Shown here: positions 55,316 to 64,000 of the stretch, one piece after another
Layout: each line of letters begins with the position of its first letter
Numbering within the stretch: the stretch's first letter is position 1
NCBI RefSeq assembly: GCF_041296385.1
Contig: NW_027183981.1
Span: 2,358,501 to 2,422,500 of the forward strand
From: Aphelocoma coerulescens
Taxonomy: Eukaryota > Chordata > Aves > Passeriformes > Corvidae
DNA length: 64,000 bases
Direction: 5' to 3'
Made by a program: the position numbers and the translations under genes
The notes under the pieces: generated by a model
Databases searched by the model: none
The model's input: the letters and a program-made list of their open reading frames with translations, nothing else
Told to the model about the DNA's origin: nothing

Positions 55316-56163
55316 TGTAGTGGTTTGGTCCAAAATACTCATTACTGTTTACCTTCTGTGAGCTAAGAATTAGGAGAAATGCAAAGCAGACACAATACTT
55401 GAAAGAATATAAAGAAATTTATTAACAGACCTAAAAGAGGGAAAAAGGGAAAAAATAAAATCATACCACACCTTCAGAACTCTTCCCCTCCCCCCACCTT
55501 CCTCCCTTCTCCCACTGACAATGTAAAGAGAAAACCCTTGAGATGTTCAGTCTGTTTACCACTTCCATAATAACCTTGTTCAGTTCATTTAGGAAGAGGA
55601 GTCTCTCTTGCTCATGCTATGGAGAAACTATCACAACGAGACAGCCACCCGGGTTGGTTCTCTGCTTGCATCATGTGAGAGTCCCTTCCCATGACTTGCA
55701 GCTTTTCCCACAGCTGTTTCAAGGGTCCAATCTTGAGCTACTGGGGTACAATTTTAAGGTTGAGCCGTTCAGAAACAAAAGTTCTCTTCACCCATCTCTG
55801 GGAGCATTTCATCTCTAAGAACAGAGGTCCTCCTCCTTCCCTGGGAGCAAAGGATCCTCCTCATCTTCATCTCTAGGACTATCTCTGGGAGCATCTCTAG
55901 GAACTGAGGTCTTCTCCTTTTCCATTTGGAGCAAAGGTCCTCATCGCTTCCATCTCTCCCCGTTCAAACTTCTCATTAAATTACAGCTGCTTCAGCATCT
56001 GCTTATCTCAGCGCAGGTGCTTTTGCTCACAAGTACAAGTTGCCTTCATAAAATTACAACGGGTACCCTGATACTTCATAGCTTTACAACAGAATTGCAG
56101 CTTTAAGCACCTCCTCTTTCTCTTCCCTCAGGTTTTCAGCTCTTCACAGCACTAAAAAAAGGG
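55316..56163 (-). mobile_element. Solo LTR, reverse orientation, with target duplication
   Basis: 848 bases inserted in R2 copy 13. CTTGG occurs on both sides (55311-55315 and 56164-56168). TTTATT at 55418-55423 is AATAAA on the minus strand, which sets the orientation. Contains GGTCCTC/CTGGGAGCA short repeats near 55830-55940. Confidence 0.72.
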
Positions 56164-56970
56164 CTTGGCTTACAAGTATCATCGGCTGTCAAGGAATGGT
56201 GGCATCTACCACCAAGCACATGTGACACCATCCTGTATTCAAGCACAAAGGAGGTTTGAGTACCACCAGGCTGACAGGACTGATTCCAACTGTACAAGAT
56301 CAAAGACTGAATAGACTTGCTCAATCCGCAGATGAAACAATCAAAACATTTCTGAAGAAAGAACAAATACGACAAGCCTATGAAAAACATGGATACGAGC
56401 CGCAGGAGACAAAGACAAGACGCCATCAATATGGCAACCCAACCCAGCGACAGGAGCACCCAAATTTGGTGATGAGGAAATAACATCAGAATGGGAGGTA
56501 ACCACTCCAAAGACCAGCTCTCTGAAACCTTGCAACTGGAGAAAAGTAGAATTTGCAAAATGGACCAAACTGGTATTCCAGGGCCTGGCTGTTACCAGCT
56601 TTGAATGGGAAAGGACCATCAACTTCTGGATCAAGAGGCACATACCCCACAGGGAGCTTGGAACAGCACTGCAGGTGAGAGCCAACATTTACCCCACCAG
56701 AAAGTTTCTGGCAAAGGGTAGGTAAGAAAGGCACATCAAATCCTGCAGCCACTGCCAGGCTGAGAATGAAACACGCTCTCAGGTCATCGGGAACTGCCCA
56801 ATCATGCAGGATGCAAGAATTAAAAGGCACAATTACATCCGTGAAATGTTACCAAAGGGAGCTGAACAGGAGGAGTGGGTAATGTTTCAGGAACATCATC
56901 TAAGAGATGACAGCAATGAGTTATAGAAACAGGAGCTAATATTTGTAAAGGCAAAGCAAGTATTCATGGT
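56164..56970 (+). mobile_element. R2: R2 copy 13, 3' fragment fused to 28S
   Basis: Continues copy 13 through the TGLIPTVQDQRLNRLAQS region (56256-56483) and the knuckle (CSHCQAENETRSQVIGNC, near 56743; His replaced by Gln). It stops inside the endonuclease region and passes straight into 28S sequence at about 56971, so C-terminal tail and 3' UTR are missing. Confidence 0.78.
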
Positions 56971-57116
56971 GGTGTTGACGCTGTGTGATTTCTGCCCAGT
57001 GCTCTGAATTTCCAGGTGAAGAAATTCAATGAAGCGTGGGTAAATGGCGGGAGTAACTATGACTCTCTTAACGGCGGGAGTAACTATGAGGCAGGAGTAA
57101 CTATGACTCTCTTAAG
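56971..57116 (+). rRNA. 28S rRNA fragment upstream of the R2 site, with repeated target end
   Basis: GGTGTTGACGCTGTGTGATT onward follows 28S up to the R2 site (CTCTGAATTTCC, GAAGAAATTCAATGAAGCG). The last ~26 bases occur three times: 57046-57071, a shortened copy 57073-57089, and 57090-57116 ending CTCTTAAG. The third copy reads GGCAGGA where the first two have GGCGGGA. This is the exact 5' target flank of the R2 copy that follows. Confidence 0.9.
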
Positions 57117-57144
57117 AAGTCATAGTTGCTAACTGGGCATAGCT

Positions 57145-57208
57145 GCAGAGGTCGCACCGCATCGTGGTCCCGCTGGATACCTGAAAGGGCAACTAAGTCG
57201 ACCTCTGC
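57145..57208 (+). ncRNA. HDV-like ribozyme of copy 14 with its 28S P1 strand
   Basis: P2 GCAGAGGTCG/CGACCTCTGC is perfect, J4/2 AACTAAG and P4 are kept, and P1 3' strand is TCCCGCT. Candidate 5' partners in 28S are GGCGGGA at 57046 and 57073 (all seven pairs, one G-U) and GGCAGGA at 57090 (one mismatch). The P3 loop is damaged (CGCATC for CTCCTC), so activity is doubtful. Confidence 0.62.
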
Positions 57209-57438
57209 CCCAGTGTGAGTGAAGGGGTAATATCTCCCTCCCTATTGCTGGAATCGCCACCCAGTGGTAGTTTCACGAATGGCAGAAATAAAAGTTTGTT
57301 GGCGCAGCTATTTGCTGTTGCCCAAAGCCTTGTCCACGGGCATTAGTTGGACACAGTCTGCAGGCTGGTCGAGGGTTCCATCTGCAGACTTTGACAACCC
57401 TCATTCGACTTTGACCAAATGCCAACTTGGTTCTGACA

Positions 57439-57846
57439 ATGGTACAATCTATGGCTTTGCGGTACCTGTCAACGGCCACCAAAACTGACCCTTTAGATCT
57501 ATGGGTCAGAGATGCCAGAATTCCATCACCTCCTGTGGTGTTAGAGGAGGAAAGATTCGATCTTGTATCTTTGGAGTTTATAAACTCCAAATTTGTTTTT
57601 AAAGCTGGTATCCATCGGGGTAACACTGCAGAGTCTCTGGCTGTACTTCCTGAGCCCTATGAGTGCGTGCCCTCTGGACCGGTTCAGGAAGAAGAAATTG
57701 GGTGTGAAGCAAGAGAATCTGAGGAGCCATTGACACCTGAGGTTCCTCCCGGGACCAGTGGGGGCGGAACAGTTACAGGAACTCCTGTTATGTCCGTCCC
57801 GGACAAAAAATCCATCATGTCCATGCTGTATGACCCCATTTACTAG
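57439..57846 (+). pseudogene. R2 N-terminal segment, copy 14
   Basis: ATG at 57439, equivalent to 274 in unit 1. The frame is intact through PPGTSGGGTVTGTPVMSVPD, the stretch broken in the array, then lost by one extra A in GGACAAAAAATCC near 57810. Confidence 0.8.
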
Positions 57847-58318
57847 GATGCTGGGGTTAATAGACCATCTGAAGAAGTCCCATGGACTTAATAAGATCTG
57901 GTTTAAAGACTCAAAATGTGGTAAGCAAAATCTCAAATACCACAATATTGCCTGTCATGTCCCTCGGTGCAAAGGTGAAGGTCTTGTGCCTCCCACGGGT
58001 CGTTGGATCTGTCAGGTTTGTTCCCATGGTTTTGCTACCAAGATAGGACTGGGCCAGCACAAGAGAATTCAACACCCTCTTGTGCAAAACGTGGAACGGA
58101 TAGTAGCCTCTGACCCTAAAGAGTCATCTTTACGGAGGGCCCATAAGAAGGTATGGACTGAAGAGGAAGACGCTCTCCTGAGTCAGTTGGTGGTAAAGTT
58201 TGCCGGTAGCAGGAACATCAATCAGCTCATAGTGGAGCATATACCATCAAAGACGCCCAAGCAGATTAGTGATAAGACACCTCCTGGGAAAAGGTCCCTC
58301 AAAGAAAGTTCGATCTAG
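57758..58318 (+). pseudogene. R2 zinc-finger/Myb segment, copy 14
   Basis: Fingers CPCCMTPFTRMLGLIDHLKK, a finger 2 in which the first Cys is Asp (FKDSKCGKQN), and CQVCSHGFATKIGLGQHKR, then Myb VWTEEEDALLSQL. A further frameshift near 58278 ends it. Confidence 0.8.
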
Positions 58319-59174
58319 AAAAGGTGGGGAAATAGGGAGAGAGGAACCTCCCCAATCTGCTGAAGGGCAAAGTGAGGGACGCCTGATGCTCCATTATCAT
58401 GATGCCATCAAGCTGAAGCTATCGGCCGGCGAATTCACCATGTGCCAGGAGGCCTTTGAGAAAATATTACAAGGGCGAGATCTGCAGGTGGTGGTGAATG
58501 AGGTGTATGGGAAGTTTTGGGATAGCCTGGACAGGCTTAACCACAAAGTGTCCAAGCAGCAAAGGCCTCGGGGCCAAAAAGCATCCAAAACAAAAACTAA
58601 GTGGATGCAGAAAAGAGCTGTTAAGAGGGGGAAATATCTGAGATACCAGAAGCTGTTTCAGGTTTGTAGAGGGAGGCTGGCACGGGTTATTCTGGATAAC
58701 ATGGAAGCCCTGCAACGCCAAATACCATCTGGTGTTGTCCACAACGCATTTAAGGAAAGGTGGGAAAAATCAGGTTTTTTTAATTGTCTTGAAACCTTCT
58801 TTGTGTATAGGGAAGCAGATAACACCATGTTTCAGGACCTGATTTCGGAGAAAGAGATTGGTAAAAATGTGAATGAGATGCGGGAAACCTCCGCTCCTGG
58901 GCCAGATGGGATTGCTCTGGGTCATCTTATTAAAAAAGACCCTAAGTTCTCCCAGTTGACAGAGATCTTCAACCTCTGGCTTGCCACTGGAACTTTGCCA
59001 GATGCGCTGTGGGACTGCTGGACAGTACTGATACCCAAGTCGTCCAATGAGGAGAGACTTGGTGATATCCATAACTGGAGACCTATCACCATTGCTTCAG
59101 TGGTGTTTAGGTTATTCTGCAGGATCACAAATGCGGGGTTTTATCAGTGCATCTGGTTGTTCCGAGAACCTTAA
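58269..59174 (+). pseudogene. R2 linker and N-terminal RT segment, copy 14
   Basis: 302 codons from the end of Myb through the linker and RT entry (SAPGPDGIALG, HNWRPITI). It is continuous across the stretch broken twice in the array (58740-58880). A loss of about 37 bases near 59134 shifts the frame before motif A. Confidence 0.83.
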
Positions 59175-60032
59175 ATTGTTGCAGCTTTTGGTTAAAAAGG
59201 CAAAACAGGAGCATCGAAGCTTAGGGGCTGTATTTGTGGACATTGCCAAGGCTTTTGACACTGTTTGCCACCAGCATATTATTGCTGGTTTGGTCAAGAG
59301 AGGGGTTTGTAGATACAAAAATGCTGCTAGCAAGGATTTTCTTGCTATTTTCTAAGTCCGTGAGAGACTTTTCTCTCACGCAGAAGAGGTAACAGGGAAT
59401 GTAAACAACCAAGCCACCTGCAACCTTGAAAAGTCTTGTTTATGGTACAGTAGAAAAATATTTTGACAATGGATGTTTTAGGATTTTAGCCAATCACCCC
59501 AAGGGGTGGCTGGTCCTTTGTCCAATTAGACTATGAAGAAAAAAGTCTCTAAAAGAGTTTGTAAAATAATTAAATGAATCAATCTTGCTGCACAATTCCT
59601 GCCTTCTGGATCTTCTCTCCTCCTCCTCCCTATGGTTGCGGGACACAGTGATATACCCTAGGGCCATGGCCTGCGGTAATAGGGGTTGATTCTCATATGG
59701 TCCATCTAATTGGTAAGATGTAAAGGAATATTAAGATGTACATCGTCACTAAGAATGGGAAGACAGACCCAATTAACATCTGCTCCAGTGTTAAGCAGGG
59801 CAACCCTATGTCACCTCTGTTATTCCACCTGGCGCTTGATCCTCTTCTATGTAAAGTGGAAACAGAAGGGAATGGGTTCCATCATGCTGGATTTAAGGTT
59901 ACGGCCATGGCCTTCGCAGACGATCTGGTGCTTCTGAGCGACTCGTGGGAAGGCATGTGTTATAACATGAAGATTTTGGAGACCTTTTGTAATCTTACTG
60001 GTCTCCTGTTGGGGAGGATGAAAGTTTGGTAA
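59135..60032 (+). pseudogene. R2 RT catalytic segment, copy 14 (split by LTR)
   Basis: Motif A (FVDIAKAFDTVCHQHI) reads to about 59301. After the LTR, motif B (SVKQGNPMS) and an intact FADDLVLLSDSW are at 59736-60006. Reading then enters the second LTR. Confidence 0.8.
59308..59681 (+). mobile_element. Solo-LTR-like insertion with 6-bp target duplication
   Basis: 374 bases starting TGTAGATAC, flanked by GGGGTT on both sides (59302-59307, 59682-59687). Low-coding, with LTR-like composition and a GGGACA near 59644. A 6-bp duplication fits a retroviral integrase. The 3' terminus (GGTAATA) is not a canonical CA. Confidence 0.6.
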
Positions 60033-60708
60033 GAAAGTTTCACAGATATGTAGGCTTGGCAGAAAGATCTCTGAATGTAGAAAGTGAGGATGAGATAGAA
60101 ATGAAAGCAAGTTTTGATACAGAGTAAAAGATGTTTTGCTGAAACACTGATCGCTGAGTAACTGAGAAGGCAAAGGTTGGAGATGAGTTGGAAGGAGATT
60201 TTTAGGAATAGGACAAAGGTATGTGACTACAAACAAAGACATGTTTTTCACCAAGTAAATAAGTCTCAAGAAGAGCATAAGTAAGTAGAAAACATGTCTT
60301 TACCAAAAAGAGACATATGGCAGGCAAACAAGAAATGTTGATATAGCAAGAAGAAGAAAGGTCTGAAAATTTTCCACTGTAAGCTTAAATTGTAACTTAC
60401 TTACTCTTGTGATTGGATAATAATGACTATAACATGGTGATGGTAGTAGTTATGATAGGCAAATGTAAAGGTATTGTGTATGGTGCTTATTGGTTGTTAT
60501 GTGTTAAGATATTCTGCAAAGAAAAGTATATAATGCTTTGTAACTTGAACAGAAAGTGGCTTCAGGCATGCCTACAGCTGGAGCTGGCAGCTGTAGGGCT
60601 GGCTCTGGATACCCACTCCCTGAAATGCTGTAACTTCACCTATGCAATAAACAGCTTTCAAGAGAGCCGCCTGAAGTCCAGACATCCTTCGTGAAACTTT
60701 CTCCTATA
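60007..60708 (+). mobile_element. Solo LTR with 6-bp target duplication
   Basis: 702 bases, TGTTGGGGAGGATGAAAG at the start and CTTTCTCCTATA at the end (imperfect inverted ends), flanked by GTCTCC at 60001-60006 and 60709-60714. TATATAA at 60527-60533 and AATAAA at 60646-60651 have the spacing of an LTR promoter and polyadenylation signal. Confidence 0.75.
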
Positions 60709-60714
60709 GTCTCC

Positions 60715-61953
60715 AAACTCAAGGGGAGAAGTGCCACGGTTTTTACATCAAACCAACTAAGGACGTGTATACCATCAATGATTGTCCTGTTTGGCAAATT
60801 GGAGGGACTCCCCTCAACATGATCGACCCGGGAACTCAGATTGATCCTTGGACCGGTTTTGCTGATCCAGGCCTTCCTACAAAACTTGAAGAGTGGCTCC
60901 ATCAGATTGGGAGTGCACCACTGAAACCTCTTCAGAAAGCCGATATACTCAGGACATATACCATCCCTTGACTGATATATCTGGCCGACCATACCGAGGT
61001 AAGAGCTGGGCTCCTCAAATCCTTTGACCTTATGATCAAGAAGACGGTCAAGGAGTGGCTTCACCTCCCAACCTGTACACGTGATGCCATCTTTTATTCG
61101 AGATTTAAAGATGGAGGGTTAGGAATTATCAAACTAGCGGCGCTTATACCTAGTATTCAAGCATGAAGATTGCATAAGTTAGCTCAATCTTCAGATGGTA
61201 CTCTGGTTTCATTTTTGAAGGGAGAACATCTGGAACTGGAATATGAGAAATTATGGTTGAAAGCTGGTGGGGCAAGAGAGTCCATCCCACCAATTTGGGA
61301 GCCTATCCCTGTGACTGGTTAGTGAAGGAGGTGAAGTCCTGTCTGAGTGGGAGGCTCCACGTTCCAAAATCCACCTTCCTAGACCTTGTGACTGGCGGAA
61401 AGCTGAATTTAATAAATGGAAATATCTCGTTGCCCAGGGCCATGGGATCAAGAATTTTGAGAATGATAAGATCAGTAATGATTGGTCAGTACACTACCGC
61501 GGCATTCCCCACAGAAAACTCGTAACAGCTCTGCAATTAAGAGAGAATGTCTACCCCATACGGGACTTTCTGGCAAGGGGTCAACACGATGTTTGCGTTA
61601 GATCTTGCAGACACTGTGGCACTGATTATGAATCAACCGCCCACATCATCGGAAACTGTCCAATTACTCAAGAAGCCAGGATCAAGAGGCATAATTCCAT
61701 CTGTGAAACCCTTAGCCTGGAGGCTACGAGGGAGAATTGGACAGTTTTTCAGGAACCACATTTGAGAGATGAAGAAAATGAATTATATAAGCCGGATTTA
61801 ATCTTTGTTAAGGATGCAAAGGCACTTGTAGTCGATGTGACGGTGAGATATGAGCATAGCAATTCTTCATTGAAAGAGGCTGCTGCAGAGAAGGTAAAAA
61901 AATATCAACGCCTTCTACCACAGATTTGCGACCTCACTAATGTAACAGTGTAG
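60715..61953 (+). pseudogene. R2 post-RT, knuckle and endonuclease, copy 14
   Basis: 60715-60971 continues the RT (GEKCHGFYIKPTKD, PLNMIDPGTQIDP) to a TGA. Later pieces carry the knuckle CRHCGTDYESTAHIIGNC (about 61605-61660) and, at 61762-61953, KPDLIFVKDAKALVVDVTV with intact PD-X12-D. The 5-base loss of the array is absent here (KKYQRLLPQICDL), but a TAG follows at 61951. Confidence 0.8.
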
Positions 61954-62327
61954 AGTTTGTCTGTTTTCCCTTAGGAGCACAGGGAAAATGGTATGAAAAG
62001 AACTCTGAATTGCTACAGGCCTTGGGACTCTCTAAAACAAGGCTAGGGAAGCTTGCCCAGGCCCTAGCATCCAGACCGCTCTTCTCTTCCATGAACATTG
62101 TATATATTTGCTAGCAAAGCCCGATTGTTTGTACCTTTAATATAATAAAGGCCCTTTCCCTGCATGGTATCAGCTGGACAGTGGAATCGGTTTTGGGTGG
62201 GAGGCGTTCATCTGTCATAATGTGTCTCGCCCACATTTTGGGCAATAAATTCGAATCTGACCAGGTGGATTGGCCACCTTTACTTAACCCGGAAAAGAAA
62301 CATATAATTTTGTACGTCTATTCAAAA

Positions 62328-63164
62328 GTCGGGACAATTAAGTTGCAAACTGGGCTTAGCTCCAAAAGCCGTACCTCCTCGTTGGTCCCGCCAGATGCCC
62401 CACCCACGGTAACCAAATCGGCCTCTACCCCAGTAAACGGGAGAACATGGACCCTCCCGCCTTATCGAGTGGCTTCACCCCCCACTCGATAGTATCTTTC
62501 TGGTGATGAAAGCTTGTGGTGGTGATTCTCATGCAATTCCAGACCTCTTGCCAGTGAGTCTGGAGACATGAGCCATCGAGCCCCTTACCCACGGGGTGGT
62601 ATAGCTGGGTAAAGTCTGGCAGGGCTTGGAAGGTAGTGCTGCCATGACTCATGGGACCTTCCAGTTTACTGGACTTTTGCACGAGGTACTCCTTGGCTAG
62701 CCAGGGCCTGCTTGGCTGTCCTCTGTGTTTTTGAGGGGAAACATATGTCAGTCAAGTAACTGTGAGACAGGGCAGGCATCCCTCGGTGGTATGTGTCTTC
62801 CATCATGGGGGCAAGCCATGAGAGGGCTCCGCGCTGCTCACAACCCAGTGGCGTTGAGTGGTGGAGACATGGCAGGGATCCAGACCCCATCGGGCACAGG
62901 GCTTGGATCCCAATACAGATCGGGCTTTCACGGGAACACAGCATTCATGTTGTACAGGGCCACGTCACTGGTAGCCTTGGTTGTGCCCGAGTCTGTTGAC
63001 AAGCCAGACGATGAAAATCTTGCTTGTCAAACGCTGCAAACTGTGTATTCATAGCCACGTCAATATACCATCAAATTGACTAAATACCAATTGCAACTTA
63101 GGTGGATGGGGCACCTTTACTTAACCCGGAAAAGGTGCATATATGTGTATGTACGCTCATAAAA
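62328..63164 (+). mobile_element. SIDE-like non-autonomous R2-related element 3
   Basis: About 840 bases. Head AGTTGCAAACTGGGC with a weakened ribozyme fold (P2 reduced to GCCG/CGGC, P3 loop CTCCTC kept, P1 3' strand TCCCGCC). 3' end has GGTGGATGGGGCACC, then TACTTAACCCGGAAAAGG. Interior blocks GGTAGTGCTGCCATGACT (about 62632) and GGGCCACGTCACTGGTAG (about 62957) match the other two elements. No R2 protein sequence. Confidence 0.7.
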
Positions 63165-63202
63165 TAACTATGACTGGCAGGAGTAACTATGACTCTCTTA
63201 AG
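63165..63202 (+). rRNA. 28S rRNA target-end fragment (R2 upstream flank)
   Basis: TAACTATGACT (63165-63175), then GGCAGGAGTAACTATGACTC onward to CTCTTAAG at 63202: one partial and one longer copy of the 28S sequence just 5' of the R2 site. It separates the SIDE-like element from the next R2 head. Confidence 0.85.
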
Positions 63203-63230
63203 AAGTCATAGTTACTAACTGGGCATAGCT

Positions 63231-63294
63231 GCAGAGGTAGCACCTCCTCATGGTCCCGCTGGATACCCGAAAGGGCAACTAAGTCGACCTCTGC
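63231..63294 (+). ncRNA. HDV-like ribozyme of copy 15 with its 28S P1 strand
   Basis: P2 GCAGAGGT/ACCTCTGC, P3 loop CTCCTC kept, though P3 closing pairs are weakened (CAC/ATG). P1 3' strand TCCCGCT (63254-63260) against 28S GGCAGGA (63176-63182) pairs with one mismatch. J4/2 AACTAAG is kept. Confidence 0.6.
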
Positions 63295-63524
63295 CCCAGT
63301 GTGAGTGAGGGGGTAATATCTCCCCTCCCTATTGCTGGAATCGCCACCCAGTGGTAGCTACATGGATTGCAGAAATAAAATTGTTGGCACAGCCATTTGC
63401 TGTAGCCCAAAGCCTTGTCCACAGGCTTTGGTTGGACACAGTCGGCAGCTTGGTCAAGGGTTCCAACTGCCGACTTTGACAACCCTCATTTGACTTTGAC
63501 CAAACGCCAGCTTTTGGTCTGACA

Positions 63525-63830
63525 ATGGTACAATCTGTGGTATTGCGGTACGTGTCAACGGCCACTCAAACTGATCCTTTAGATCTGTGGGTCAGAGATG
63601 CCAGAGTTCCATCACCTCCTGCAGTGTTATGTGAGGAAAGTTTTGATCTTGTGTCTTTGGAGTTTATAAACTCCAGATTAGTTTATAAAGTTGGTATCCA
63701 TCGGGGTAACACTGCGGAGTGCTTGGCTGTACTTCCTGAACCATATGAGTTCTTGCCCTCTGGGCCGGATCAGGAAGAAGAAATTGAGTGTGAAGTAAGA
63801 GAACCTGAGGAGCTGTTTGTACCTCTATAA
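63525..63830 (+). CDS. Short ORF of internally deleted R2 (N-terminus fused to C-terminal tail)
   Basis: Open from ATG (63525) for 101 codons. Residues 1-96 are the R2 N-terminal region without zinc fingers. The last five (LFVPL) and the stop come from the very end of the R2 ORF, in the original frame (the array tail reads LFVPLQ). So the deletion kept the frame. Whether a protein is made is unknown, and chance preservation is possible for one junction. Confidence 0.5.
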   Translation: MVQSVVLRYVSTATQTDPLDLWVRDARVPSPPAVLCEESFDLVSLEFINSRLVYKVGIHRGNTAECLAVLPEPYEFLPSGPDQEEEIECEVREPEELFVPL

Positions 63831-64000
63831 TAAAGGCCTCTTCCCTGTATGGATTCAGCTAGACAGTGGAATTGGGTTTGGGAGGGAGGGGTTCATCCGT
63901 CATACCATGTCTTGCCCATATTTGGGCAAGAAATTCGAATCTGACCAGGTGGATGGGCCACCTATACTTAACCCGGAAAAGAAACATATAATTTTGTATG

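Larger units (their letters stand above)
57117..62327 (+). mobile_element. R2: R2 copy 14 in its 28S context, interrupted by two LTRs
   Basis: Begins AAGTCATAGTTGCTAACTGG right after 28S CTCTTAAG and runs to the 3' UTR (GGTGGATTGGCCACC near 62265). Without the inserts (59308-59681, 60007-60708) it is about 4.1 kb. It is the closest relative of the tandem array outside it and gives the frame against which the array's lesions can be read. Confidence 0.88.
63203..64000 (+). mobile_element. R2: R2 copy 15, internally deleted (runs off window)
   Basis: R2 head after 28S CTCTTAAG, 5' UTR, N-terminal ORF, then a jump at about 63810 to the last codons and 3' UTR of R2 (TTTGTACCTCTATAATAAAGG). Roughly 3.3 kb of ORF is missing. 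It has everything a mobilised passenger would need at both ends, so it fits the definition of a short internally deleted R2. The 3' end lies beyond 64000. Confidence 0.82.

Overview
The window is eukaryotic nuclear DNA, most likely from a bird and probably a songbird. It is dominated by copies of the 28S-rDNA-specific non-LTR retrotransposon R2, all in the same head-to-tail orientation. The family is identified by three N-terminal zinc fingers plus a Myb-type domain (the layout of the R2 A-clade), a reverse transcriptase with the FADD box, a CX2CX8HX4C knuckle and a PD-X12-D restriction-like endonuclease. It is confirmed by real 28S rRNA sequence at the exact R2 target: downstream flank at 43524-43812, upstream flank at 56971-57116 and 63165-63202. 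The bird assignment rests on the R2 type and on the look of the LTRs and minisatellites. It is inference.

Layout. 1-27423: seven tandem R2 units of 4182 bp, six nearly identical and the last internally deleted. 27424-43523: older, diverged R2 copies joined head to tail, alternating with two short non-autonomous R2-related elements (SIDE-like) and interrupted by a solo LTR. 43524-43812: 28S fragment downstream of the R2 site. 43813-55035: non-R2 block with a degenerate ~68-bp satellite in inverted arrays around a CpG island, a 3'-truncated endogenous retrovirus with a 23-bp GC-rich minisatellite in gag, a diverged segmental duplication and a ~20-bp minisatellite. 55036-64000: more R2 copies, two 28S upstream-flank fragments, three solo-LTR-like insertions with target duplications, a third SIDE-like element and an internally deleted R2.

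No R2 copy here can encode a full protein. The tandem units share the same frameshifts, so the array spread by DNA-level amplification (unequal crossing-over or similar) of an already dead R2. Each R2 head carries an HDV-like ribozyme fold: P2, P3 with a CUCCUC loop, P4 and a C in J4/2. Its P1 3' strand (UCCCGCC) is an exact complement of GGCGGGA in the 28S DNA upstream of the R2 site. That partner is missing at the junctions between tandem units. The strongest candidates for something little described are the R2-derived satellite array, the SIDE-like family, and the pairing of the R2 5' end with its own 28S target.

No tRNA genes, CRISPR arrays or intact host protein-coding genes were recognised.
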